Assembly (NCBI RefSeq): GCF_031143425.1
Contig: NC_090440.1
Coordinates: 338,213,844 to 338,277,843 of the forward strand
Direction: 5' to 3'
Length of the DNA: 64,000 nucleotides
From: Pleurodeles waltl
Taxonomy: Eukaryota; Chordata; Amphibia; Caudata; Salamandridae
Position 1 is the stretch's first letter. Each line of letters begins with the position of its first letter. The notes below the pieces were generated by a model. It was given only the letters and a program-made list of their open reading frames with translations, did not search any database and was not told the origin of the DNA. This document shows positions 46,601 through 56,806 of the stretch, piece by piece. A program made the translations under genes and the position numbers.

Positions 46601-46752
46601 AAAGAGTCCATGTGTTAAGTGGACAGAACAAGTGATTTAATAAGTGCAAATAACAAAACTATGTACAATAGGAACAGTTCAGGGGCTTCAATAGTCCACC
46701 TGGCATGGGACACATTGACGTCATGTGCCCCAACCCCAGGACTGTGTGGAGC

Positions 46753-48181
46753 TCAAACCCTACGGCGGGCTCGGGCAGCTTGGCTGGTACTAGGGGGGTC
46801 AGCAGTGCCCTGCCTTGTGCTTCCACTGCGAAGCACCCTGGTGTCACCGGCAGAGACACTGCTGACAGTGGACCCCTCCTCACTGTCCTGTGGCGTGTCG
46901 CCTGTGCCCCTGGCCCCCTGCCGTGCCTCCATGAGATCTATAGCATGGCTGAGACGGCCCAGTCCCCGTGCCACATCACCAGCAAAGTGGCCCATGTCCA
47001 CCTGGAGGCTGACTGTGCGCCTAGACAGCCCTGTTGTGTTCACAGCCATCCTTACAATTGAGGAGTACATTCCTGTCCAGGCAGTGCAGCAGCTGGCGGT
47101 CCCTGCGCTGTGCACTCTCAGTCTGCGTTAGCAGTCCTGCCACTAGTTGGCATATGGAGAGTGCAAGGTCACCCATGTTGGTACTGATCACCTGCAACTC
47201 CAAATGTACCTGCTGCATACTGTTGCCATGATTGCGTTCAAAGCGCCGCATTGCCCCACTAATCCTCCTTAATTCTTGGGTTTGCAGGCGCTGACCCCAT
47301 AGAAGTGCCGCCTCGGTTGGTGATGTGGAGGCATGCCCTGACTCTGCCTGCCGCTCTAATGTTGATGTTCCACGTCACCTGCGAAGCAGTGGAGGCCCTG
47401 TGTTTGTCTCCCGTGGCACTCTGGCTCGTACCTGGTGCAGGCTCACACACTACTACTGCAACAGGTGTTTCCTGAGGGGACATGGTGTCGGTGGTGCAGG
47501 TAGCAGTGGTGGCTGGTCCTGTTCCCTCATGTGCCTGCTTGGGCTGGTGTCTTGTGGGTGACATGTGGGACATAGGGAACACACTGTCAGTGTCTACTAT
47601 CTGTTATCAACTTCCTAATAAACTATTGCCTATGAACTGCCTACTTGACTACATTGCCCATAATGCATCATTCTGGTGTTTGCTACTCTGAAATGGAGCT
47701 ATTTTGGTTGTGCATGCTCCTTTGTACAAGGTGGGTGGGGGTATGGCATTAATGAGGGTACATGCATGTCACATGGTACTCACCGGTTGATGGTCCTGCC
47801 TCAGAGGTGTCCAGATCTCCCATCCCGCTTACAGCCTCAGGCTCAGGCCTCAGGCTCTAGGGTCTCTTCTACCCTTTCCTCCAGGGGTGTGGGTGGTTGT
47901 ACTGTCGATGGTCCCCCTCCTGTGCCTCTCATCTCCCAGAGCCTCTCTGCCACCCTCTCCTTGGTCCGGGAGCGCAGGTCGTACAACCTTTTTTTTTTTA
48001 TTCTTCCACACTCTGGTGGCTGATCCTGGATCTCCTGCCAGAGTCTTCTCTTCTCTGTCTCCGGCACGGTGAGGGCTGACCTGCCAAACAACTGGTCATG
48101 GTGCTGACAGCACTCCTCTGTCAGCACCTCCAATTCTTTTTCAGCAAACTTAAGTTTCCTCTTCCTTGGGTTTTCAGCCAT
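46753..48181 (-). pseudogene. HB Myb/SANT-like DNA-binding protein
   Basis: Exon 1 (48181-47784) starts 'MAENPRKRKLKFAEKELEVL' and holds a NAIF1/TSNARE1-type Myb domain ('RRLWQEIQDQPPECG', 'KKRLYDLRSRTKERV'), followed by 'STVQPPTPLEERVEETLEP'. A small duplication near 47840 disrupts the frame before the GTGAGT donor at 47783. Exon 2 (about 47580-46753) is read in several frames: a Thr/Pro-rich linker, a helical region ('MRRFERNHGNSMQQVHLELQ', 'DLALSICQLVAGLL') and an acidic tail. It would bind HB ends. Confidence 0.75.
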
Positions 48182-48570
48182 GGTTGCAGGAGCTCTGTTT
48201 GTTTGCTGTGCTGAAGTAGAAATGGGTGTGGTCCTCCCTCCTCCCAGGTGTATTTGTAAACTTCCTGGCTGTGATGTCATCATCATGTGCCAGGAAGTGT
48301 TTTCCAGAGTGTTCTGTAGCACCTGCATTCAATTTTCGGCACAGTCGCAATTTGCGACACCCACTCGCAAATTGCATGTCCGTTTTTTGCGCGGTCGCAA
48401 AAAGCGACCTCGCAAACAGCGGACTCGTTATCTGCGGTGCGACTCCGTGTGCGAGTCGCAAAGTGTCCTCGCATTTTCTACCTGCATTACAGTTAGCGAG
48501 TCCGAAATTGAGTCGCAAAGAATCGCAATTTGCGAGTCGCTAATTTTTCCCTACCTACATCTGGCCCCAA

Positions 48571-48688
48571 GTTATCTCAATGGACCACCATGAGAGAAAA
48601 AAGTGAGAAAATAATTCAAATAAGGGGCTTGATTAACAAGCAGAAAATGAAAATTCATGCAAAGAACAGCACATTTAAGAAAGGAGAT
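48571..48688 (+). pseudogene. G3: gypsy integrase fragment, second part
   Basis: This reads 'KLSQWTTMREKSEKI' and 'NKQKMKIHAKNSTFKKGDL', the C-terminal linker usual after a gypsy integrase core. Leaving out HB and one CAA copy puts it in frame with the end of 34344-34884, apart from one stop at the join. It is then cut by H5 at 48689. Confidence 0.75.
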
Positions 48689-49073
48689 TTAGGCCCTTAT
48701 TATGACATTGTCTGTAAATTCCACTTACGGTTACGCTGACTATGGCCAACTTACCTCCGCTGCAGTGGATATCCGTTCACCATATTATTACACACATACA
48801 CCAATCCGTCAGTATACATCCAAATACACAAATCCGCCACAACAAAGGTCAGTGATAAACTGGCAGTACCAAAACCCATACCGTTATGCCAACAGAACAA
48901 CGCCCACTACATTATGACCCACGAATCATCAACAGCGGTAAACTATTGGGGGTAAATACCTCCGTGCTCAAAATGGACACACACAAACGAAACATCACCA
49001 CATTGGGCAATTAAATTCAAACAATACACACCTGACACCCATACACATACCACACTCACACACCCACACCACT

Positions 49074-49079
49074 ATATAA
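49074..49079 (+). promoter_or_regulatory. TATA box of gene A, H5
   Basis: TATATAA-like box about 185 bp before the gene A ATG. Confidence 0.4.
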
Positions 49080-49258
49080 CACACACCCACAGTACCCACA
49101 ACCCTTTATGACTACAAAGGATTGCCACAAGACATCAAGACCACAGACACAACCAGAGCCACACACTATCCACACCTATACACCACTCACACATCCCACA
49201 TCACACACCCCAACATATTACCCAACACACCCTCACCTACACATCCCACACAACACCC

Positions 49259-50267
49259 ATGGCACCATGAAGACACCCTGTTCCATAGCTCTTTGGAGCA
49301 CAGGTGCAGCAGGAAGATGGCGCTATGGCGGAGAATCATGGACAGGGTCAACGCCGTGGGACAGCACCCAAGAACTAGGGATGACATCAGGAAGAGGTGA
49401 AACGACCTACAGGGGAAGATACGTTCCATTGCACCAAGACACCTGCTCGTTGTACAGAGGACTGGTGGTGGACCCCCACCTCCTCCCCCACAACTAACAG
49501 AATGGAAGGAACAAGTGTTGGCAATCCTTCATCCTGAGGGCCTGGACAGATTAGGAGTAGGACTGGACTCTGGTAAGTAAACTCTCTACTTCTATCACCC
49601 CCCTACCTGCATGCATCGGAGAGGAGGTACCAGCAATTTCCAGTACCGCAACTGAAGAGGCCCACAGTGATGACAGCAACTCTGGTCTTCAGGATCTGGA
49701 TGACCAACCTGGCCAATCGGGGACCTCTAGACAGCCAGTTACCCAGGCCCAGTAACACACCACCATAGAGCCTCACTTATCAGGAAACACTACCACAGCA
49801 CCAACCCAGCGTACTCACACCTCTGTCCCCAGGACACGTCAACCAGCAGTGTGTCCACCTCTATAGGGACCACAGGCCACACCTCATACCCAAGACAATC
49901 AGGGACCTGGGGTCAGTGGCAGTGGGCACACGGTTCAGGGGACAGAGGCACAGGCTAACAGGGAAACTGGGAGGAATGCTGTGTGCCAGTGGGAGGACAG
50001 GCACAGGGAACCCACTCTCCAGGATGCATTTGCAATGATCCTGGGAGCAGGAGGGACAGGGTGCTGGCAGACATGGCCAACATTATGAGGGAGGCAGTCA
50101 CACTACAGTGGGCCCCTGCAACTAGCCAGACATCTGAACATCCTTCCACCTCCACTGCTGCTAGTTGCCAGCAGATTCACAGGCAACAGCACCCCTCTCC
50201 CACAAACGTTCCCTACGATCCAGACACAAGACAGAGACACTTGGCAAGACCCCCACCAGGAAATTAG
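49259..50267 (+). pseudogene. Harbinger gene A (Myb/SANT-like protein), H5, deleted
   Basis: Starts ATG GCA CCA TGA at 49259. Exon 1 (to 49572, GTAAGT donor) has lost about 65 bp of the first helix, but out-of-frame Myb pieces remain ('RIMDRVNAVGQHPR'). The intron is reduced to a few dozen bases. Exon 2 keeps fragments of the linker and tail, with the coiled coil mostly deleted. The poly(A) signal is at 50468-50473. Non-functional. Confidence 0.75.
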
Positions 50268-51313
50268 ACTCTCCTGATTGTCACCTTTGTGTCCCTCTCT
50301 GTCACCCTGTTCACCTTCAACTGCCATTGATCCCCTTTCTATGTCCCCTTGGACAATGCATCCTTGGACAATGCAACTGTGCTACGAACAAACTGTAACA
50401 ATAGCCTGGACTTTCCTCCATCATCACCCCATCCAATTGGACTTACCCCTCTATATTTTAACACTTCAATAAACACCCTTGGAAAAAAAACATTTTGGAG
50501 TATGTCATGTTAACAATTATGTATTCATTGGAACAGGTTCAAACATTGGAATTGAACTGTACCGAAAATGAGCATAGATTAATGACCTGAAGCTGGCTGC
50601 AGTGATCACACCAGGAGGAAAAGTGAGGTCAACACCATCTGCAAATTGAATTGCCAGAGGGAACAGTAAGTGGACATAGAGGTGGGAAATATCAGCATGC
50701 CAGTGCCATAGGAATTCAAACAAATTTCATTGAAATGTGAAGTAACACTTTTCTACCTGTGTGTCTTTAGAAGTATTGCCAAATCACTGATGTTCTGTTG
50801 TCCTCATCCTCATCCTCTGCCTCCTCATCCCCACTGTCCACAGGGTCCACTGCTGACACACGGGCATCTCCAGCCTCCTCCTCCTGCAGGCATGGGATAT
50901 AGCATCTGAGGGCCAGGTTATGCAACATGCAACATGCCACCACTATCTGGCCGACCTTCTTGGGTGAGTAGCACCGGGACCCACCTGCCAGATGGAGGCA
51001 CCTTAACCTGGCCATCAGGAGGCCAAAGGTCCTTTCAATTATCCTTCTGCTTTGCCCATGTGCCTCACTATAATATTTTTCTGCCCTTGTACTGACATTC
51101 TTCACAGGGATCAGCAGCCATGAGAGGCTTGGGTAACCAGAGTCACCTGCAAACATTGAGGGACAACATTTAGCCACACAATATCCTATATGGCCCACAC
51201 CATACCCATACACCAACATCTACTGGATGGGAACAAGGGTTCACCTATTAGCCACACCTGTGCCTCTGTAGTTGGCCCATCGCATTTGGGATGCTGCTAT
51301 TTCTCAGGACAAA

Positions 51314-52141
51314 CTTGATAATCCTTTAAGGGAGGCTCTGGTTACCCCCACTGTGTCAGGGCTGAAACATCAATCCAAAATGCAGATACACAGGGGGGAC
51401 AAATATATATTGATAATTATCAGTCACTGGACCACATTTCTTGTCTTTACTTTTCAAATTATTTATTAATTTTTGTCTCTCTTTGTCTGGCTCCCACCAG
51501 TTATATAAAACAATGACAAACCTCTAACTGAATAACAAAAGCATTAATGCAACATTTAACCATACATAAATATTCAAAACACATAATCAACACATATCAC
51601 AGATAACATGCAATATTCTAAGGGAAGAATGTATTCTTGCACTGAAGTCTTTCAATACATAAGCTGCTGAGCCTTCTTTGCAAGCAGTATTATACTCTGA
51701 GGTAGTGATATATAGTATCGCCTTTACAAGGTCCTTTGTTCCTTATGTTTATATGCGATACAATCATTTTCATAACTCTATAATTCAACAACTCCAAAAA
51801 CACTCCTCTTGTGCATTGTTGACGCGTTTCGGCCCTTAAACCTTTGGCCTCTTCAGGACATCAGAAGACAGTGCCTACATGTACAAATTAACCATATATT
51901 ACTCTCTAATCAACATGTATATTTATATATGGTTAATTGTTGCATTAATGCTTTCGTTATTCGGTTAGAGGTTTGTCATTGTTTTATATAATTGGTGGGA
52001 GCCAGACAAAGAGAGACAAAAATTTATAAATCATTTGAATGGTAAAGTCAAGAAATGTGGTCCAGTGACTGATTGAATCTTTCACTTGAGATAATTATCA
52101 ATATATATATGTCCACCCTGTGTATCTGCATTTTGGATTCG
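51314..52141. mobile_element. Inverted-repeat insertion with a hammerhead-like motif (possible Penelope-like element fragment)
   Basis: An 828-bp insertion flanked by TCAGGACAAA (51304-51313 and 52142-52151). About 220 bp at 51372-51585 recurs inverted at 51916-52139 with modest divergence. The space between holds a hammerhead-type sequence. Penelope-like retroelements are known to carry hammerhead ribozymes and can insert with inverted terminal copies; a foldback DNA transposon with a 10-bp duplication is the alternative. No protein is encoded. Confidence 0.6.
51811..51866 (-). ncRNA. Hammerhead ribozyme-like motif
   Basis: On the minus strand: CTGAAGA (51856-51850), stem II GGCC (51849-51846) pairing with GGCC (51834-51831), then GAAACGCGTC (51830-51821). 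This has the conserved CUGANGA and GAAA boxes, a two-pair stem III (A-U, C-G) and the GUC cleavage triplet. Stem I is weak (U-A, G-C, U-A after a mismatch), so activity is doubtful. The short stem III is typical of the minimal hammerheads described in Penelope-like elements. Confidence 0.55.
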
Positions 52142-52627
52142 TCAGGACAAAGGCATCATGCACCGACCCAGGATACTTAGCATTGACGTGGGAGATGTAC
52201 TGGTCGGCCATTCATAGAGTGGAAACTCTTCTGATTTCTGAGCACCCGAACACCTGTTTCATTCTGACGGCAGAGAGACAAATGCAATATGTGTGCCATC
52301 AATCGGCCCAATTATGTTGGGGATATGTCCTGTTGCATAGAACTCTGTCTTCACTGTGGCCAAATCTTCAATCTGGGGAAAAACAATGTAGCTGCACATG
52401 TGTTTAATCAGGGCAGGCAACACTCTTGTCAGCACTATTGAGAACATTGGCTGTGACATTCCTGCTGCCAAGCCCACTGTCATTTGGAAAGCAATTTTCC
52501 AGGGCTTGCCCCCCCACTTGAAATGGCATCCGCCTGTCCTGTGTGGAGAGACAGGTGGAAGTGAGGTAATTCTACTGACGTTTTGCGCCATTGTGGGATG
52601 CGGTCGGGAACCACTGTGCAACTCCTC

Positions 52628-52665
52628 TTGGTTAACATTGGGCCCTATGGGTTACAGTGGCCAAT
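52628..52665. promoter_or_regulatory. Inverted-CCAAT module, H5
   Basis: TTGGTTAACATTGGGCCCTA, then TGGGTTACAGTGGCCAATG, between the transposase remnant and gene C, as in the other copies. Confidence 0.5.
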
Positions 52666-52807
52666 GGTGATCTACGCCTGCGGTGAGAGTATGCACCGCC
52701 GCAGACTTGACCACCATTTCCTATTTGATCCCTTACTTGCTACCTGATCTGCCACAGGAGAGGACCTATACTGCATGTGCTGCTGTGACCTGTGTCGGGA
52801 ACCTACC

Positions 52808-53412
52808 ATGGCCCGTGTGACTGGGGAAAGGGCCCCAACCTTCACTTCAGAGTTGAAGAGACTGGTGGATGGGGTCCTACCCCAGTACGGACTGCTGTAT
52901 GGGCCTCCAGACCAACAGTTGAGTGCACTGTGGGCACGATGCATGTGGCAGGAATGCATGGAGTGGTTTGTGTGAAGGCCTCATGTAAGGGGGGGTGGGT
53001 GGATGTCCTCTAGGCGGCATATAGGTTGTGTGGGGGGCCATGTGTGTGTAAGTGGTGATGTGAAAGGGTATGGTGGACCATAAGTGTAACAGGCAGGACT
53101 GTTTGTCTAATTCTATTTTCCTGTGTAGATTGCCTTTGCAGATCAGCGCCCATAAAAAGAAGTGTATATGGCATGCCATCGCCAAGGAGGTGCAGACCCT
53201 GGGGGTCTATGGCAGATGGAGCACCCACTGTTGCAAATGGTGGGAGGAACTGAGCTGCTGGGCACAGAAGACGGCGAAGGCCAAGCTGGGGATAGCCTCC
53301 CAATGAAGAAGGGGTGCCCATTGAACCCTGACCCCCCTGATGGCTTGCATGATTCTTGTGGCCTATCCTGAGCTGGATGGGCACTTGAGAGCATCACAGC
53401 AGCCACAAGGGG
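52808..53412 (+). pseudogene. Harbinger gene C exons 1-2, H5
   Basis: Exon 1 (52808-52918) reads 'MARVTGERAPTFTSELKRLV' and 'VLPQYGLLYGPPDQQ', but the donor is TTGAGT, so splicing is probably lost. Exon 2 (53142-53412, exactly 271 nt) has 'ISAHKKKCIWHAIAKEVQTL' and 'CKWWEELSCWAQKTAKAKLG', with TGA near 53305 and 53323. Exon 3 is beyond G2 and outside the window. Confidence 0.75.
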
Positions 53413-53648
53413 GTGGGTACAGTGCCCATCATTATAACTTACGCATGGTAGAGTGGTATCCGTTTGGGGGATGTGTGTCAGTGGGTGACCCTAGGCCAGG
53501 CCTGACATTACAGCGTAGGTCCCCTGGTGGCTAGGGTTCAGAAGGTAAACATCTTGCTACCTAGCTTGTAGGCATCCACAACTGGTCAGGGCAGAATGTG
53601 TCCCAGGTATGCTGCAGTTGGGGGAGTGTGCCCCTCTCCATGCCTTGG

Positions 53649-56559
53649 TGTAGGAAAGTACTATCTTACCTGGCATCTTACCCCCATTGTTACTTGTGTG
53701 TCAGTTTATTCTTGCCTGTCTCACTGGGATCCTGCTAGCCAGGACCCCAGTGCTCATAGTTGTGGCCTAAATGTGTGTTCCCTGTGTAGTGCCTAACTGT
53801 GTCACTGAGGCTCTGCTAATCAGAACCTCAGTGCTTATGCTCTCTCTGCCTTTAAAAACTGCAGGCTAGTGACCATTTTCACCAATTCTAATTGGCACAC
53901 TGGCACACTGGAACACCCTTATGATTCCCTAGTATATGGTACCTAGGTACCCAGGGTATTGGGGTTCCAGGAGATCCCTATAGGCTGCAGCATTTCTTTT
54001 GCCACCCATAGGAAGCTCAGACTGCCACTGCAGCCTGAGTGAAATAACGTCCACGTTATTTCACAGCCATTTTACACTGCACTTAAGTAACTTATAATTC
54101 ACCTATATGTCTAACCCTCACTTGGTGAAGGTTAGGTGCAAAGTTACTAAGTGTGAGGGCACCCTGGCACTAGCCCAGGTGCTCCCACATAGTTCAGGGC
54201 AATTTCCCCAGACTTTGTGAGTGCGGGCACACCATTACACGTGTGCACTACATAAAGGTCAATGCCTATATGTAGCTTCACAATGGTAACTCCGAATATG
54301 GCCATGTAACATGTCTAAGATTATGGAATTGTCCCCCTATGCCAAATCTGGTATTGGGATGCCAATTCCATGCATCCCCAGGGCTCCAGCATGGACCCCG
54401 GGTACTGCCAAACCAGCTCTCTGGGGTTTTCACTGCATCTACAGCTGCTGCCAACCCACAGACAGGCTTCTGCCCTCCTGGGGTCTGGGCAGCCCAGTCC
54501 CAGAAAGGCAGAACAAAGGATTTCCTCTGAGAGAGTGTGTTCCACCCTCTCCCTTTGGAAAGAGGTGTTAAGGGCCTGAGAGGAGTAGCCTCTCCTGGCT
54601 TCTGGAAATGCTTTGAAGGGCACAGATGGTGCCCTCCTTGCATAAACCAGTCTACACTGGTTCAGGGAACCCCCAGCCGTTCTCTGGCTTGAAACTGGAC
54701 AAAGGAAAGGGGAGTGACCACTCCCCTGTCCATCACCACCCCAGGGGTGGTACCCAGAGCTCCTCCAGTGTGCCCCAGACCTCTGCCATCTTGAATCCAG
54801 AGGCCTCTGAGTGGCCAGTGCAAGCAGGTGACATCAGAGACCCTTCCTGATAGGTGCTTACCTGTCTAGGTGGCCAATCCTCCTCTGAGGGCTATTTAGG
54901 GTCTCTCCTGTGGGCTTCTCTTCAGATAAAGAATGCAAGAGCTCACCAGAGTTCCTCTGCATCTCCCTCTTCGACTTATGCCTAGGATCGACCGCTGACT
55001 GCTCCAGGACGCCTGCAAAACTGCAACAAAGTAGCAAGAAGACTACCAGTGACATTGTAGCACCTAATCCTGCCGGTTTTCTCGACTGTTTCCTGGTGGT
55101 GCAGTCTCTGGGGGCTGTCTGCCTTCACCCTGCACTGAAAGCCAAGAAGAAATCTCCTGTGGGTCAACAGAATCTTCCCCCTGCTAACGCAGGCACCAAA
55201 CTTCTGCTTCATCGGTCCTCTGGCTCCCCTCTCATAGTGACAAGCATGGTCCCTGGAACACAGGACTGGATCCAAGTGACCCAGACAGTCCAGGGGTCCA
55301 TCTATCCAAATTTGGTGGAGGTAAGTCCTTGCTTCCCCACGCCAGACAGTAATCCTGTGTACTGTGTGAACTGCAGCTGCTAGGGCTTCTGTGCACTTTT
55401 GCAAGAAATTCTTCATGCACAGCACTGCCCAGGTCCCCAGCACTCCACCTGCATTGCTCAACTCGCTGAGTTGAGCACCGGTTTCATGGGACCCTCCTTT
55501 GTAGTGTTGAGACGTCCACTGGGCTCAGTTTTCTTGAACCCATGTTCAAGTACTTCTGAGGGTGCTGCCTTCTTCTGCGTGGGCTCTCTGTATTGCTGAG
55601 CGCCCCCTCTGTCTCCTCTTCCAAGTGGCGACCTCCTGGTCCCTCCGGGGCCCAGGCAGCACCCTTTTTCTTCAACCGTGACCTTTGAAGCTAGCTTGGC
55701 TATATTTCTGCGTAGAAACAACTCTGCATCCTCCAGCATGCTATGGGACATCTTCTGTGCAAAGGAGAAGTTCCTGGTATCATCTGTTGTTGCAGAATCT
55801 TCAGCTTCTTCCACCCAGAGACAGCCATTTTGCACCTTCATTCGGGGTTTAGTGGGCTCCTGCCCCCCAGACAGTTTCGTGACTCTTGGACTTGGTCTCT
55901 TTCTTTACAGGTCCTCTGGTCCAGGAATCCGTCTTCAGTGCTTTGCAGTCAGTTGTGGTCTTTGCAGAATCTCCTGTCATGACTTTAGTGTGTTTCTGGG
56001 GAAGTAGGTTCACTTTACTCCTATTTTTCAGGGTCTTGGGGTGGGGTATCTTGGACACCTTTAGCGTTTTCTTACACTCCCATCGACCCTCTACACACTA
56101 CACTAGATCTGGGGTCCCTAAGTGGTTCATATTCCACTTTCTTAGTATATGGTTTGTGTTGCCCCCTAGGCCTATTGCATCCTAGTGTATTCTACAGTGT
56201 TTGCATTACTTTTCTAACTGTTTACGTACCTGATTTTGTTTTGTGTGTCTATTTTGTGTATTTTACTTACCTCCTAAGGGAGTATATTCTCTGAGATATT
56301 TTTGGCACATTGTCACTAAAATAAAGTACCTTTATTTTTAGTAATTCTGAGTGATTCTTATGATATAGTGCTATATGATATAAGTAGTATAGTAGGAGCT
56401 TTGCATGTATCCTAGTTCAGCCTGCGCTGCTCTGCTATAGCTACCTCTATCAGCCTAAACTGCTAGACCACTACTGATCTACTAATAAGGGATAACTGGA
56501 CCTGTCACAAGGTGTAAGTACCATCAGGTACCCACTATAAGACAGGCCAGCCTCCTACA
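53649..56559 (+). repeat. G2 5' LTR, 2,911 bp
   Basis: Bounded by TGTAGGA...TCCTACA, a perfect 7-bp inverted pair, and followed by TTGGTGGTGCAG where the primer site is expected. A poly(A) signal AATAAA is at 56320-56325. The reading frames in it (up to about 159 codons) show no recognisable motif. The second LTR is not in the window, so identity is inferred from the ends and from position before gag. Confidence 0.8.
56320..56325 (+). terminator. Poly(A) signal in the G2 LTR
   Basis: AATAAA followed by AGTACCTTTATTTTTAG, about 235 bp before the LTR end. Confidence 0.5.
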
Positions 56560-56806
56560 TTGGTGGTGCAGTGGTGGGATAAGTACTTGTAACCGGTTTA
56601 CCACTTTGTAATTGGTGCGTTTCATAAGAAAAACATATACCAAATACTTAAAAATATACACAGTTAACCTAAACAGTTGAACTTTCTTTCTACAAACTTT
56701 CTCAAAAGTTTCTGAAACGTTTTTAAAAGTTTGAAAAGTTTTTCTCTTTTCTCTAAAAGTTTCTAAAACGTTTTTCTCTCTATCTTAAACTCTTTCTTAA
56801 CAATTA
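56560..56806 (+). other. G2 leader with presumed primer binding site
   Basis: Starts TTGGTGGTGCAGTGGTGGGA, comparable to the G1 leader start, then A/T-rich untranslated sequence up to the gag ATG at 56807. Confidence 0.45.

Larger units (their letters stand above)
34888..48567 (+). mobile_element. HB: second Harbinger family, two genes, interrupted by H4
   Basis: Ends GGGCCAAATGTAG and ...CTACATCTGGCCC are inverted repeats, flanked by CAA (34885-34887 and 48568-48570). About 220 bp at each end is crowded with TCGCAA/TTGCGA words, a different word from that of the H family. Without H4 and one target copy the element is about 3.5 kb and encodes a transposase (+) and one Myb-like protein (-), convergent: the standard two-gene Harbinger plan. 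Both genes are broken. Confidence 0.88.
50767..52500 (-). pseudogene. Harbinger gene B (transposase), H5, interrupted by an inverted-repeat element
   Basis: The N-terminal part is missing. 'AAGMSQPMFSIVLTRVLPAL', 'IPNIIGPIDGTHIAFV' (first Asp) and later pieces lie at 52500-52152. The insertion at 51314-52141 sits in the '...HDAYILRNSS' region. Exon 1 then ends at a GTGAAC donor, and a 98-nt intron (51244-51147) precedes 'GDSGYPSLSWLLIPVKN' (second Asp) and '[19 protein letters not shown]' (Glu). The acidic tail ends 'IWQYF'. The exon 2 frame is open from about 51146 to 50767. Confidence 0.8.
48692..53648 (+). mobile_element. Harbinger transposon copy H5, left part, cut by G2
   Basis: It starts GGCCCTTATTATGACATTG after TTA (48689-48691), the presumed TSD. 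Gene A (+), transposase (-) and gene C exons 1-2 (+) follow in the family order. An inverted-repeat insertion lies in the transposase, and gypsy G2 interrupts intron 2 of gene C at 53649, so the right end is outside the window. Confidence 0.85.

Noticed and set aside
51372..52139. Palindrome as an assembly inversion artefact
   Set aside because: The arms differ by many substitutions and small indels and the whole is flanked by a clean 10-bp duplication, so a real insertion is more likely, though read support would settle it.
54982..55461. 159-codon frame inside the G2 LTR as a host gene or envelope gene
   Set aside because: Both strands give frames of similar length here, no membrane segment or domain is visible, and the LTR position explains the sequence.
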